From Flavobacteriales bacterium (GTDB lineage: Bacteria; Bacteroidota; Bacteroidia; Palsa-965): a stretch of DNA of 47,777 bases. This document shows positions 9,462 to 18,017 of the stretch, one piece after another (positions within the stretch are counted from its first letter, which is position 1; each line of letters begins with the position of its first letter). The notes under the pieces were generated by a model that ran no database searches, was not told the origin of the DNA, and was given only the letters and a program-made list of their open reading frames with translations. The stretch is from assembly GCA_002737665.1 (NCBI GenBank), contig NSIF01000006.1, positions 1 to 47,777 on the forward strand. Reading direction: 5' to 3'. A program made the translations under genes and the position numbers.

Positions 9462-9465
9462 TTCT

Positions 9466-9648
9466 TAATTAATAATGTGCTGATTCATACTTAATATTTT
9501 TTTTTGCGTGAGGGATTGTAGCAGTTACCCCGCAGCTCACAAATTATTAATTTGATAAAAAAAATGCGAGGAGTAAAAGCGGAAAGCCCGATCTGAGGCA
9601 CGAAGGGCACGCCCGAATGATAATTATTAATTTCCACATTATTAATTA
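9466..9648. repeat. Candidate non-coding dispersed element with GC-richer core
   Basis: The gap between murQ and the next minus-strand gene holds a core (9506-9615) clearly richer in G and C than its surroundings. It contains GTGAG (9508-9512) pairing with CTCAC (9536-9540), a GGAAAGCCCG segment (9581-9590), and GGGC (9605-9608) able to pair with GCCC on either side. The core is flanked by a perfect 14-bp inverted repeat, TAATTAATAATGTG (9466-9479) and its complement (9635-9648). From memory, AGCGGAAAGCCCG-like intergenic repeats occur widely in Bacteroidota, but I could not check this. The AT-rich inverted repeat could be chance. Confidence 0.5.
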
Positions 9649-10448
9649 TTAATTCCTTCAATTGTTTTTCTCACTGATCCAAATTGTTTCAATAAATCAT
9701 TGGATTTTTCATAGTCATATCCTGTTGCATCCATCACCATTTTCGTTCCACGGTCAATGAGTTTGTTGTTGCTCAATTGCATGTCTACCATTTTATTTCC
9801 TTTTACTCTTCCTAGTTTTATCATTACTGAAGTGGAAATCATATTGAGAATTAGTTTTTGAGCAGTACCGGCTTTTAATCTTGTGCTCCCTGTAATAAAT
9901 TCAGGACCAACAGTTGCAACCATTGGATATTTTGCAATTAAAGTGACTGCCGAGCCAGGATTACATGTAATACACGCTGTGAGAATTTCATTCGCATTGC
10001 ATAAATTTAAAGCACCAACTATGTAAGGTGTGCTACCCGACGCTGTAATGCCTATAACTACATCGTCTTTTCCTATTTCATGCTCTTGTAAATCTTTCCA
10101 TCCTTGTTCAATTTCATCTTCAGAAAATTCAACTGCTTTTCTCATTGCGCCATCTCCACCTGCTATGATGCCAATTACCATACCATGTGGCACTCCAAAC
10201 GTTGGTGGACATTCCGATGCATCAACAATTCCTAATCTTCCGCTTGTTCCAGCTCCTAAATAGAATAATCTTCCACCTTTCTGCATTTTTTCAAAAAGTG
10301 TATTAACAAAGGTTTCAATTTGTGGAATACAGCTTTCAATTGCAGTTGCCACAGTTTTATCTTCTTTGTTAATGTTCTCGAGAATTTCTACAACATTCAT
10401 TTGTTCTAGGTTGTTGTAATTTGATTCCGATTCAGTAATCCTTTCCAT
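9642..10448 (-). CDS. murQ: N-acetylmuramic acid 6-phosphate etherase
   Basis: This 268-residue SIS-domain enzyme cleaves the lactyl ether of MurNAc-6-phosphate to GlcNAc-6-phosphate and D-lactate in cell-wall recycling. The family signature is plain: GAGTSGRLGIVDASECPPTFG (~residues 65-85, including the catalytic Glu), then GIIAGGDGAMRKAVEFSEDE, GITASGSTPYIVGAL and the GSTRLKAGTAQKLILNMIST block. It is shorter at the C-terminus than the ~300-residue enterobacterial enzyme. No MurNAc PTS or kinase gene lies in the window. The promoter -7 element ends only four bases before the ATG (see that entry), so the message may be leaderless. Confidence 0.93.
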   Translation of the reverse strand: MERITESESNYNNLEQMNVVEILENINKEDKTVATAIESCIPQIETFVNTLFEKMQKGGRLFYLGAGTSGRLGIVDASECPPTFGVPHGMVIGIIAGGDGAMRKAVEFSEDEIEQGWKDLQEHEIGKDDVVIGITASGSTPYIVGALNLCNANEILTACITCNPGSAVTLIAKYPMVATVGPEFITGSTRLKAGTAQKLILNMISTSVMIKLGRVKGNKMVDMQLSNNKLIDRGTKMVMDATGYDYEKSNDLLKQFGSVRKTIEGINN

Positions 10449-10452
10449 AGGT

Positions 10453-10482
10453 CAAAGGTAAGCAAGAGCTGATTTGATGCAA
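10453..10482 (-). promoter_or_regulatory. Bacteroidota-type promoter for murQ, near-leaderless
   Basis: Read on the minus strand, TTG (10482-10480), a 19-base spacer and TACCTTTG (10460-10453) match the phylum consensus exactly. The murQ ATG begins at 10448, only four bases downstream of the -7 element, so the transcript should start at or next to the start codon. Confidence 0.6.
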
Positions 10483-10705
10483 TCGTTAAAGACAATTATT
10501 ATTTGATTCATTTTTAAATGACTATAAAATAGCCCTTCCAATGAATGCTTAAATACTAGCTTTAATTGAATCAATTTATTATTGAATTTTTGATTTATTA
10601 AAATATAGATTTAAATGCTTGCTTTTAGAATTTGCTAAATACAGAAAATTGCAAATACTTTCAATTTATGGTGAATTGCCTGATATTTTTTGCTTTATTT
10701 ACAAG

Positions 10706-12178
10706 ATGTCTTCTAATAATGTTGAATTAACATCTTCTAAAACACTTCGAAAAGTTATTTTAGCTTCATCAGCTGGAACGCTAATTGAGTGGTATGATTT
10801 TTATATTTTTGGTAGTCTGGCAACGATCATCGCTGAACGTTTTTTCCCTGCTAATAATCCTACAGCTGCTTATCTTTCAACACTTGCAATTTTTGCAACA
10901 GGCTTTATTGTCCGTCCTTTTGGAGCTATTGTTTTTGGCCGAATTGGAGATAAAGTTGGTCGCAAATACACATTTCTGATCACACTTTTGCTGATGGGAC
11001 TTTCCACTTTTGCTATTGGTTTGGTACCTGACTACAAACAAATCGGAATTTTTGCACCTTTACTTGTCTTGTTATTACGTTTGGTACAGGGCTTGGCTCT
11101 GGGTGGAGAATATGGAGGAGCAGCTATTTATGTTGCGGAGCATAGTCCTGAAAACCGTCGTGGATATTTTACAAGTTTCATTCAGACCACAGCTTCCTTC
11201 GGATTATTTATTTCGATTGCGGTTATTTTGACGACTAGGTATTTTCTTACTGCAGAAGAATTTAGTCAATGGGGCTGGCGAATTCCATTTCTACTTTCAA
11301 TTATTTTAGTTCTTGTTTCTTATATCATTCGTCGTAGTTTGCATGAATCGCCGGAATTTGCGGCTTTGAAAAGTAGTGGCAAAATTTCTAAAAATCCGAT
11401 CAAGGAAAGTTTTGGCAATAAAGAAAATTTGAAGTGGGTTTTACTTGCTTTGTTCGGTGCTTGTGCAGGACAAGGTGTGGTATGGTACACTGGACAATTT
11501 TATGCCATGTCATTTTTGCAAAAAATAATGAATATTGAATTTGTGCAGTCAAATGTTATTATTGCAACAGCAGTTTTATTGGCGATTCCTCTTTTTATTT
11601 ATTTTGGTAAACTTTCAGACCAAATTGGCCCTAAGAAAATAATGATGGCAGGTTTGTTATTGGCAGCTCTTTTTTATTATCCAATATATAAATCGATGTA
11701 TTCCATTGGTGATGTAACACTTAAAAAGGAAATTAGTAATCAGGTAGATGGAAAAATACAAGTCAGTCCACTGGCTGATGTAAAAGGAGTCGTTCATACA
11801 TACACAGATGGAAGTGTATTAGTAGAAAGTGTTTCAGGAAAATTGGTAAAAAAAGTATTAACGCTTGCGCCTCGGAGTATTTTATTTTTGATTTTGTTAG
11901 TTTTTATTCAGCTTATTTTTGTAACCATGGTTTACGGACCAATTGCGGCTTTCCTTGTGGATTTATTTCCTGTCAAAATTAGATATACTTCACTTTCTCT
12001 GCCTTATCATATCGGTAATGGAGTATTTGGTGGTTTAACACCTTTTATTGCTACTGCCACTGTTGCAGCAACAGGGAATGTATATTCAGGGTTAATTTAT
12101 CCAATAGCAATTGCGTTGACAACATTTTTTGTCGGAGTTTTTTTTATTAGTAAAAGGAGCGTTATTAATGCTAAGTGA
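10706..12178 (+). CDS. MFS transporter, metabolite:H+ symporter (MHS) family
   Basis: A roughly 490-residue, 12-helix transporter. I chose the ATG at 10706 because the 29 residues preceding it in frame (from a TTG at 10619) do not fit the family N-terminus. MHS signatures are clear: AGTLIEWYDFYIFGSLA in helix 1, GRIGDKVGRKYTF (motif A, loop 2-3) and RLVQGLALGGEYGGAA with ENRRG. Such proteins import organic acids, osmolytes or related solutes with protons; the substrate cannot be assigned. Between two C-terminal-half helices is a hydrophilic insertion of ~65 residues (KKEISNQVDGKIQ... through SGKLVKK) that typical MHS members such as ProP lack. It diverges from murQ and converges with the E1 gene. 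Confidence 0.87.
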   Translation: MSSNNVELTSSKTLRKVILASSAGTLIEWYDFYIFGSLATIIAERFFPANNPTAAYLSTLAIFATGFIVRPFGAIVFGRIGDKVGRKYTFLITLLLMGLSTFAIGLVPDYKQIGIFAPLLVLLLRLVQGLALGGEYGGAAIYVAEHSPENRRGYFTSFIQTTASFGLFISIAVILTTRYFLTAEEFSQWGWRIPFLLSIILVLVSYIIRRSLHESPEFAALKSSGKISKNPIKESFGNKENLKWVLLALFGACAGQGVVWYTGQFYAMSFLQKIMNIEFVQSNVIIATAVLLAIPLFIYFGKLSDQIGPKKIMMAGLLLAALFYYPIYKSMYSIGDVTLKKEISNQVDGKIQVSPLADVKGVVHTYTDGSVLVESVSGKLVKKVLTLAPRSILFLILLVFIQLIFVTMVYGPIAAFLVDLFPVKIRYTSLSLPYHIGNGVFGGLTPFIATATVAATGNVYSGLIYPIAIALTTFFVGVFFISKRSVINAK

Positions 12179-12221
12179 ATCTACCTTTTGAATCTCCCTA
12201 ATTGTTTTACGATTTAATAAT

Positions 12222-14642
12222 TTAATAAATCGCTGGCCATTTAATTGGGTCGGCTTCATTCATTAAAGCATAAACAGCATCATATATATCGACAACCGCA
12301 GGTTTACTGAAGAAATCGCCATCTGAACCATATGCAGGGCGATGATCCTTTGCTGTTAATGTTTTTGGTTCGCAATCTAAATATTTATACCCGCCTTGTA
12401 TTTCAATTATATTTTGAAGGATGAATGCTGACGCACCACCAGGTACATCTTCGTCCACTACAAGCAAACGATTTGTTTTTTTAATTGATTCAACGATTGA
12501 TTTGTTTTTGTCAAATGGCAACAATGTTTGCACATCAATTATTTCAACTGAAATTTCTGCTTCTTCTAATTGTTTTGCAGCATCCATACATAATCGAAGT
12601 GTGGCGCCATACGAAACGATAGTAATATGATTTCCTTCGCGTATTATTTCAGGTATTCCTAATTCCACTTTAAATTCTCCCCAATTTTCTGGTACACGTT
12701 CCTTCAGACGATATCCATTTAGTGGTTCAATAACTAAAGCAGGTTCATCAGCAGTAAGTAGTGTGTTGTAAATACCTGCTGCAATGGTCATGTTGCGAGG
12801 AACACAAACGTAAATACCACGCAAAGAATTAATAATCATTCCCATTGGCGAACCAGAATGCCATACTCCTTCTAATCGATGGCCACGAGTACGAATTATT
12901 ACTGGGGCTTTTTGACCACCAACAGTTCTCCATTGTAATGTTGCAAGGTCATCACTTAATATTTGCAATGCATATAACAAATAATCGAGGTATTGAATTT
13001 CAGCAATCGGTCGTAGGCCCCTCATTGCCATTCCAATTGCTTGTCCAACAATTGTTGCTTCACGAATACCAGTATCGAAGACTCTTATTTCGCCATATTT
13101 ATTTTGAAGTCCTTCTAGTCCTTGGTTGACACCTCCTATAAATCCGACATCTTCTCCAAAAATTACTAACTCAGGATAAACCGACAGTAGTTTGTCGAAA
13201 TTATCTCGGAGTATTTCTCTACCATCGTATAATTTCTCTTCTGCTCCATAAACCGGTTTTATTTCTTTTACTTGGAGCGCTGTTTCGCTATGTAAATTTG
13301 CACTGTATCTGTTGAAATTTGCAAGGGTACTATTTTTTAACCACTCTATTAAATTATTTTTTGCAATATTATTTTCATTTTTCGCATGTCGCAATGCTGT
13401 TTTAGCAGCAGTTATCATATCGCGACGAACGGGTTCTGTAGTTGTCGAAAGATCGTTTTTAACTTTAGAAATGTTAGCTTCATTAGAGGATTGTTTCGCT
13501 AACTCATCGATCAAGGGAAGTAAATCGATTAATTCAGCTTTTAATGGCTCACGATAGGCATCCCATGCAGCTCGACGATCATTTTTAATTTTTTCTTTTA
13601 CTTCTTTTTCTAATTGATCTAATTCTGCTTCTGAACTGATTTTTGTAGCAAGAATCCATTCTCTAAATTTTTTAATACAATCGAAATCATTTTCCCACTT
13701 TAATCTTTCCTGTGTTTTGTAACGCTCATGCGATCCAGATGTAGAATGCCCTTGTGGTTGGCTAACTTCTTCTACATGAACCAAAACAGGGACATGCTCA
13801 TCTCTACACACTTTTGATGCTTTTTCGTAAGTTTCTATCAAATGTGGATAATCCCAACCTCGTGTCTTGAAAATCTGAAAACCTGTATGAAATTCAGTTC
13901 TTTGAAATCCAGAAAGAGCTTCTGAAATACTTTCTTTTGTAGTTTGATATTTTTTGGGAACAGAGATGCCGTAACCATCGTCCCAAACAGAAACTAACAT
14001 AGGTATTTGCATCACTGCCGCTGCATTCATTGTTTCCCAAAATAAACCTTCTGATGTAGAAGCGTCACCAATTGTACCAAATGCAATTTCATTTCCTTTA
14101 GTTGAAAATTTAGAAAAATGAAGCGATTGTAAATTAATATTTTGTCTGTAATGTTTTGATGCAAGCGCCAAGCCTAACAGTCGCGGCATTTGTGATCCAG
14201 TTGGTGAAATATCTGATGAAGAGTTTTTAATTTTTGTTAAGTCTTTCCAGGATCCGTCCGAATTCAAACTTCGTGTTGCAAAGTGGCCATTCATTTGGCG
14301 ACCAGCTGAAGAAGGTTCCGCTGTTAAATCAGTATGTGCATATAATTGTGCAAACCATTCTTGTATGGAAAGATTGCCGGTTGCAAACATAAAAGTTTGA
14401 TCGCGGTAATAACCCGAACGAAAGTCTCCTTCACGAAATGATTTCGCCATTGCTACTTGAGCTACTTCTTTGCCATCACCAAATATTCCGAATTTTGCTT
14501 TGCCAGTAAGTACTTCTTTTCTTCCTGTTAAACTGGCTTCTCGGCTTTCATTTGCAATACGATAATCTTCGAGAACAATGTTTTTGAAATCTCTAATTTT
14601 TTCATCCGAAACAGATGTATGTCTCTCCGCTGTTTTATTCAT
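12222..14642 (-). CDS. Fused E1 alpha/beta 2-oxoacid dehydrogenase (thiamine diphosphate)
   Basis: The 806-residue protein joins both E1 subunits of a branched-chain-type 2-oxoacid dehydrogenase. The alpha half (~1-400) has the thiamine diphosphate segment GTIGDASTSEGLFWETMNAA and SHERYKTQERLKW. The beta half (~460-806) has VFGEDVGFIGGVNQGL, FDTGIREATIVGQAIGMAMRG and the HRLEGVWHSGSPMG His segment. It decarboxylates a 2-oxoacid and passes the acyl group to E2 lipoate; pyruvate or branched-chain 2-oxoacids are the likely substrates. A charged helical linker joins the halves. No E2 or E3 gene is adjacent. Fused E1 proteins of this type are known in Bacteroidota. The upstream 250 bases hold no convincing promoter. 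Confidence 0.9.
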   Translation of the reverse strand: MNKTAERHTSVSDEKIRDFKNIVLEDYRIANESREASLTGRKEVLTGKAKFGIFGDGKEVAQVAMAKSFREGDFRSGYYRDQTFMFATGNLSIQEWFAQLYAHTDLTAEPSSAGRQMNGHFATRSLNSDGSWKDLTKIKNSSSDISPTGSQMPRLLGLALASKHYRQNINLQSLHFSKFSTKGNEIAFGTIGDASTSEGLFWETMNAAAVMQIPMLVSVWDDGYGISVPKKYQTTKESISEALSGFQRTEFHTGFQIFKTRGWDYPHLIETYEKASKVCRDEHVPVLVHVEEVSQPQGHSTSGSHERYKTQERLKWENDFDCIKKFREWILATKISSEAELDQLEKEVKEKIKNDRRAAWDAYREPLKAELIDLLPLIDELAKQSSNEANISKVKNDLSTTTEPVRRDMITAAKTALRHAKNENNIAKNNLIEWLKNSTLANFNRYSANLHSETALQVKEIKPVYGAEEKLYDGREILRDNFDKLLSVYPELVIFGEDVGFIGGVNQGLEGLQNKYGEIRVFDTGIREATIVGQAIGMAMRGLRPIAEIQYLDYLLYALQILSDDLATLQWRTVGGQKAPVIIRTRGHRLEGVWHSGSPMGMIINSLRGIYVCVPRNMTIAAGIYNTLLTADEPALVIEPLNGYRLKERVPENWGEFKVELGIPEIIREGNHITIVSYGATLRLCMDAAKQLEEAEISVEIIDVQTLLPFDKNKSIVESIKKTNRLLVVDEDVPGGASAFILQNIIEIQGGYKYLDCEPKTLTAKDHRPAYGSDGDFFSKPAVVDIYDAVYALMNEADPIKWPAIY

Positions 14643-14842
14643 ATTTGCGGTTTTGTTTTAATTGCTTAAATTTTACTTGAAATTGTATTAAAATTACGTA
14701 TCGCTAAGGTAGGACTAAAATTAAGTATTTTAGCTTGTAAATACTTGTTATGTAAGGACAGGTATGTTTTTATTGTAAAAATCAAATCATTTGATTTTAG
14801 TATAAATAACATTTGACATTAGCACTTCTGCTTTACTGTCAT

Positions 14843-14880
14843 AAAAAAAGGGAAACTGACAAGCAGCTTCCCTTTTAAAA
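14843..14880 (-). terminator. Rho-independent terminator of the 98-residue protein gene
   Basis: A 9-bp stem, AAAAGGGAA (14846-14854) with TTCCCTTTT (14868-14876), is extended by an inner CTG/CAG pair. On the minus strand it is followed by seven T. It lies 15-20 bases beyond the stop codon at 14896. Confidence 0.8.
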
Positions 14881-14895
14881 GTTTTCAGATAAAAA

Positions 14896-15192
14896 TTAAT
14901 GCCCTTTTGCGTGTTCTTCTTCAGCTTTTGTAGCTAAAGTATCTTTTACAACTCCACTTTCGTGATTGGTTGCTGCTGGTTCTGTTTGATGACCTTCGTG
15001 CATCATTGTTTCTTTTCCTTCTGATTTTTCATCTGTTATTCCCCATCGTTCTGTTCCTGAATTACTAAACGCAATGCAACCTATTGTTACAAAACCTAAA
15101 GCAATAATTAGAACTCCAATAACTCCAGCCCACCAGCCCTTTGTATAGGTTTGGCCTTTTCCTTCTGCTTTATGTTCATCGTGGTTGCTCAT
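14896..15192 (-). CDS. Small single-pass membrane protein with His/Glu-rich tails
   Basis: This 98-residue protein has one transmembrane helix (~residues 20-42, WWAGVIGVLIIALGFVTIGCIAF) between a charged N-terminus (MSNHDEHKAEGKG) and a hydrophilic C-terminal tail containing HEGHQ, NHESG and a final EEEHAKGH. Scattered His and Glu residues could bind metal, but no known motif is present. It starts 51 bases downstream of the desaturase stop and ends in a good terminator, so the two may form an operon. I do not recognise the family. Confidence 0.72.
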   Translation of the reverse strand: MSNHDEHKAEGKGQTYTKGWWAGVIGVLIIALGFVTIGCIAFSNSGTERWGITDEKSEGKETMMHEGHQTEPAATNHESGVVKDTLATKAEEEHAKGH

Positions 15193-15243
15193 AAATTTAT
15201 TTTTTTTATTTTTTAAAATAATATTTTTTAACCTTCAATTATT

Positions 15244-16314
15244 TTATGCATGTGCACCTATTGTTTTGAGGTAGAAAATATGTGATTTCAAAGCTTTGAA
15301 TAAATTAGGATATACAACAATTGGAACTTTGTAACTCTTGCAAAGATCTTGAATGATTTGGTGTAATGCAGGGTAATGAACATGACTAATTTTTGGAAAT
15401 AGATGGTGTTCAAGTTGAAAATTTAATCCCCCTGTAAGCCAAAGCATTGTTTTGCTTTTTGTTGAAAAGTTAGCCGTAGTTGCAAATTGATGCAATATCC
15501 AAGACTCTTCCATTTTATTGGTTTCTTCTGAGGGCATCGGAAAATCAACATTTTCTACAACGTGAGCTAATTGGAAAACGATACTTAAAACAACTCCACA
15601 AACAAGAGCAGTAACAAGGTAGCCTATTAATGCAGGAACAATTCCAACCAAATACATTGGTATTAGCAGGTAAACAAAAACGTACATTATTTTTGTAATC
15701 CAAAATATAATGTGTTCACTTACAGTTAATTTTTTCAATTTGAATCCAGCTATTTTTCCAGTAAAATATTTGGAAAAATCTCGTTGAAAAACCCACCATA
15801 GCCATGTGAGAGAGTAGAGTAGTGGGAAGTAAATATGTTGGTATTTATGAAACCAATACCTTTTTTGATGCTCGTTAGTCCGAATAAATGGTTTGATATC
15901 AATGTCGTCATCCTGGCCTTCAATATTGGTATAGGTATGGTGAATGACATTGTGTTTTATTTTCCACATTGAAGAGCTAGCACCCATCATGTTTGCTGTA
16001 TAGGCCATTATCTCATTCAACCAGTGTTTTTGCGAATAACTTCCATGGGCACCATCATGCATCACATTAAAACCAATAACTGCAATGTTAATTCCAAATA
16101 GTGCACAAAGTATTAGACTTATCCATGCTTCAGGTTGAACAAAAACAAGTATCCAATAGTTAGTAATAGCTGCTGAAATTACAATCGCTGTCTTTATATA
16201 TAGTTTCCAGTTTCCAGTGATTTTAATATTTCGAGTCGAAAAATATTCTTCTACTACCTTTTTTAAAGTTGTAGAAAAATCGGTTTGTTTATTATCAAAA
16301 GAAATTTTTGCCAT
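15244..16314 (-). CDS. Membrane fatty acid desaturase (acyl-CoA/acyl-lipid type)
   Basis: The 356-residue integral membrane di-iron enzyme carries all three histidine boxes: HDGAH (86-90), HNVIHH (121-126, followed by TYTN) and QLEHH (300-304). The Gln variant of box three and HHTYTN place it with front-end/linoleoyl-CoA-type desaturases, so it would insert a cis double bond into a fatty acyl chain to tune membrane fluidity. Hydrophobic segments occur at ~42-80 and ~190-245. No N-terminal cytochrome b5 domain is present, so an external electron donor is needed. Regiospecificity cannot be read. The His-rich small membrane protein follows. Confidence 0.9.
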   Translation of the reverse strand: MAKISFDNKQTDFSTTLKKVVEEYFSTRNIKITGNWKLYIKTAIVISAAITNYWILVFVQPEAWISLILCALFGINIAVIGFNVMHDGAHGSYSQKHWLNEIMAYTANMMGASSSMWKIKHNVIHHTYTNIEGQDDDIDIKPFIRTNEHQKRYWFHKYQHIYFPLLYSLTWLWWVFQRDFSKYFTGKIAGFKLKKLTVSEHIIFWITKIMYVFVYLLIPMYLVGIVPALIGYLVTALVCGVVLSIVFQLAHVVENVDFPMPSEETNKMEESWILHQFATTANFSTKSKTMLWLTGGLNFQLEHHLFPKISHVHYPALHQIIQDLCKSYKVPIVVYPNLFKALKSHIFYLKTIGAHA

Positions 16315-16473
16315 TTTTGATTTGTTTTTAATTTATCTTAAAAAGCATGAAACCCTATCTTGTAATTCAATCTATAAAATAAACACAAAGACATGAACTC
16401 GCATTTTATTAAAATGTCAGGTATTTGTTCTTGTGTTAATCTAAATTCTATCTAAATTGATTAAACTAATCGT

Positions 16474-16755
16474 TTAATAGCGGTCTCTTCGATCGTTATC
16501 AGATGGTTTATCAGTTTTAGGTCGGGCTTCATTGACATTGATATTGCGGCCCTTAATGTTAGCGCCATTTAACTCAGCAATTGCCTTGTTAGCGGAATCA
16601 TTGTCTGGCATTTCAGCAAATGCAAAGCCTTTGCTTCTTTGCGTGAACTTGTCAACGATAATTTTTACCGATGTTACTTCTCCGTACTGAGATAGCATAC
16701 CGAGCAAATCTTCTTCTGTTGTTGCCCAGGCGAGGTTGTTGATGAAAAGGTTCAT
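16474..16755 (-). CDS. RRM-type RNA-binding protein
   Basis: The 93-residue protein is a single RNA recognition motif. RNP2 is LFINNLA (residues 3-9) and RNP1 is KGFAFAEM (~42-49), with the conserved helix AIAELNGANIKGRNINVNEA after it. A short charged tail (DNDRRDRY) follows. Such small RRM proteins in bacteria bind single-stranded RNA, probably as chaperones or post-transcriptional regulators; targets are unknown. A TATCTTTG element on the minus strand (16825-16832) would give a leader of about 65 bases, but no TTG lies at -33. It is monocistronic with a long upstream region shared with terC. Confidence 0.9.
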   Translation of the reverse strand: MNLFINNLAWATTEEDLLGMLSQYGEVTSVKIIVDKFTQRSKGFAFAEMPDNDSANKAIAELNGANIKGRNINVNEARPKTDKPSDNDRRDRY

Positions 16756-17242
16756 TTATTTAGGTCTTTATTTATTATTTATTTATAGCCACTGAATTAG
16801 TTCGGGGGCTTTATTTATTAGGGACAAAGATAGGTAGAATTCGCACTATTGCGTTCGGTTGCTATTATTTCATTAACATTCAATTCTTCAAAAATTTAGT
16901 TAAAATTTATAGAACGGCCAAATTTGAAACCAAATAGTACGAAAATACCCTCTGATTTTGAGTAAATTATATCATTTATAGGGTATTAAAATACAGGAAA
17001 CCTCAGTCTGTCTATTTTTATTCTCCTTCCTTTTTTTTGTTAAATTTTTATTGAATCTGCTTGTATTTCAAAATTTAGATTTTTTTTTCATTTTGGTTGA
17101 ATAATATTGGTGCAAATTTATGTGTGTTTTACTTATCCTTTCGGTTTTTGTGTTTATTGAGTTATTCGTTTTTAGCATTTATTGATTAATTACACGCGTT
17201 ATCGGATTTATATATAAGTAGCAAAATCATTCAAAATAGAAT
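16756..17242. other. Long divergent intergenic region between the RRM gene and terC
   Basis: About 490 bases without a supported gene. It holds the TATCTTTG element for the RRM gene at 16825-16832 (minus strand). An 8-bp inverted repeat, AATACCCT (16944-16951) and AGGGTATT (16980-16987), is separated by 28 bases, and a poly-pyrimidine stretch lies near 17020-17040. No tRNA or known riboswitch is recognised. The length is unusual for this compact window, so a small RNA is possible but unsupported. Confidence 0.4.
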
Positions 17243-17266
17243 TAACTTTGTTGGATATATATATCC
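17243..17266 (+). promoter_or_regulatory. terC -7 element followed by a 14-bp perfect palindrome
   Basis: TAACTTTG (17243-17250) matches the -7 consensus, although no TTG occurs at -33. Two bases later comes the perfect palindrome GGATATATATATCC (17253-17266), which ends three bases before the terC ATG. The expected transcription start falls within the palindrome, so it could be an operator or a 5'-end hairpin over the start codon. Confidence 0.45.
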
Positions 17267-17269
17267 TAA

Positions 17270-18016
17270 ATGAATTTACAAGATCAAATAAATACGCTAT
17301 TAACTGTTTCTGGCTTAGTAAGTCTTTTGACATTGACATTACTTGAAATAGTTTTGGGAATCGACAATATTATTTTTATTTCTATTATTGCTGAGAAAGT
17401 TAAAGATCCTGCTCAAAGAAAAAAAGCTCGTGGCTTAGGGTTGTTGCTAGCTCTCTTAATTCGTGTGGCTTTATTGTTTGCAATATCCTGGATTATTAAA
17501 ATGGATAAAGACTTGTTCACTGTTTTTGAACATGGATTCAGTGGTAAAGCGATCATACTTTTAATAGGAGGAGTTTTTTTGTTAGCGAAAACAACTTCTG
17601 AGATTCATGAAAAAATGGAGCAAGCAGATGATAGTGAGAAGGAAAAAAGAATGAGACCAAGTACAACTATCTTATCTGTTATTTTACAAATATGTTTTAT
17701 AGACATTGTTTTTTCCTTCGATTCGATTCTGACAGCAATTGGTATTATTGATGCGCGTCTAATTTTGATTATGATCATTGCTGTCGTTATATCAATGTTT
17801 ATTATGTTTTTGTTTTCCGAAAAAGTCAGCAGTTTTATCGAAAAAAATCCAACTATGAAAATGTTAGCACTGGCGTTTTTATTAATGATTGGATTTTTGT
17901 TAATCTTGGAAGCATTCGATGTACACGTTCCTAAACCCTATGTGTATTCTGCAATGTTCTTTGCATTTACTGTAGAGTTGTTGAATATGCGTTTGCGGAA
18001 AAAAAAACAGATGTAA
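17270..18016 (+). CDS. TerC family integral membrane protein
   Basis: The 248-residue protein has about seven hydrophobic helices and the TerC signatures LTLLEIVLGIDNIIFISII (~22-40) and DIVFSFDSILTAIGI (~144-158), whose acidic residues within membrane helices suggest cation binding. TerC proteins have been linked to tellurite resistance and, in well-studied members (for example Alx, MeeF/MeeY), to manganese export or metallation of exported proteins. No other tellurite genes are nearby, so metal handling is the more likely role. The ATG follows a palindrome (see that entry). The stop is one base from the convergent UbiA gene. Confidence 0.9.
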   Translation: MNLQDQINTLLTVSGLVSLLTLTLLEIVLGIDNIIFISIIAEKVKDPAQRKKARGLGLLLALLIRVALLFAISWIIKMDKDLFTVFEHGFSGKAIILLIGGVFLLAKTTSEIHEKMEQADDSEKEKRMRPSTTILSVILQICFIDIVFSFDSILTAIGIIDARLILIMIIAVVISMFIMFLFSEKVSSFIEKNPTMKMLALAFLLMIGFLLILEAFDVHVPKPYVYSAMFFAFTVELLNMRLRKKKQM

Positions 18017-18017
18017 T

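Noticed and set aside
10619-10705. N-terminal extension of the MHS transporter from a TTG codon
   Set aside because: The ATG at 10706 gives the family-typical N-terminus; the extra 29 residues are not family-like.
16944-16987. 8-bp inverted repeat with 28-base loop upstream of the RRM gene and terC
   Set aside because: Too short and too far from either start to call as an operator or riboswitch; mentioned only in the region description.
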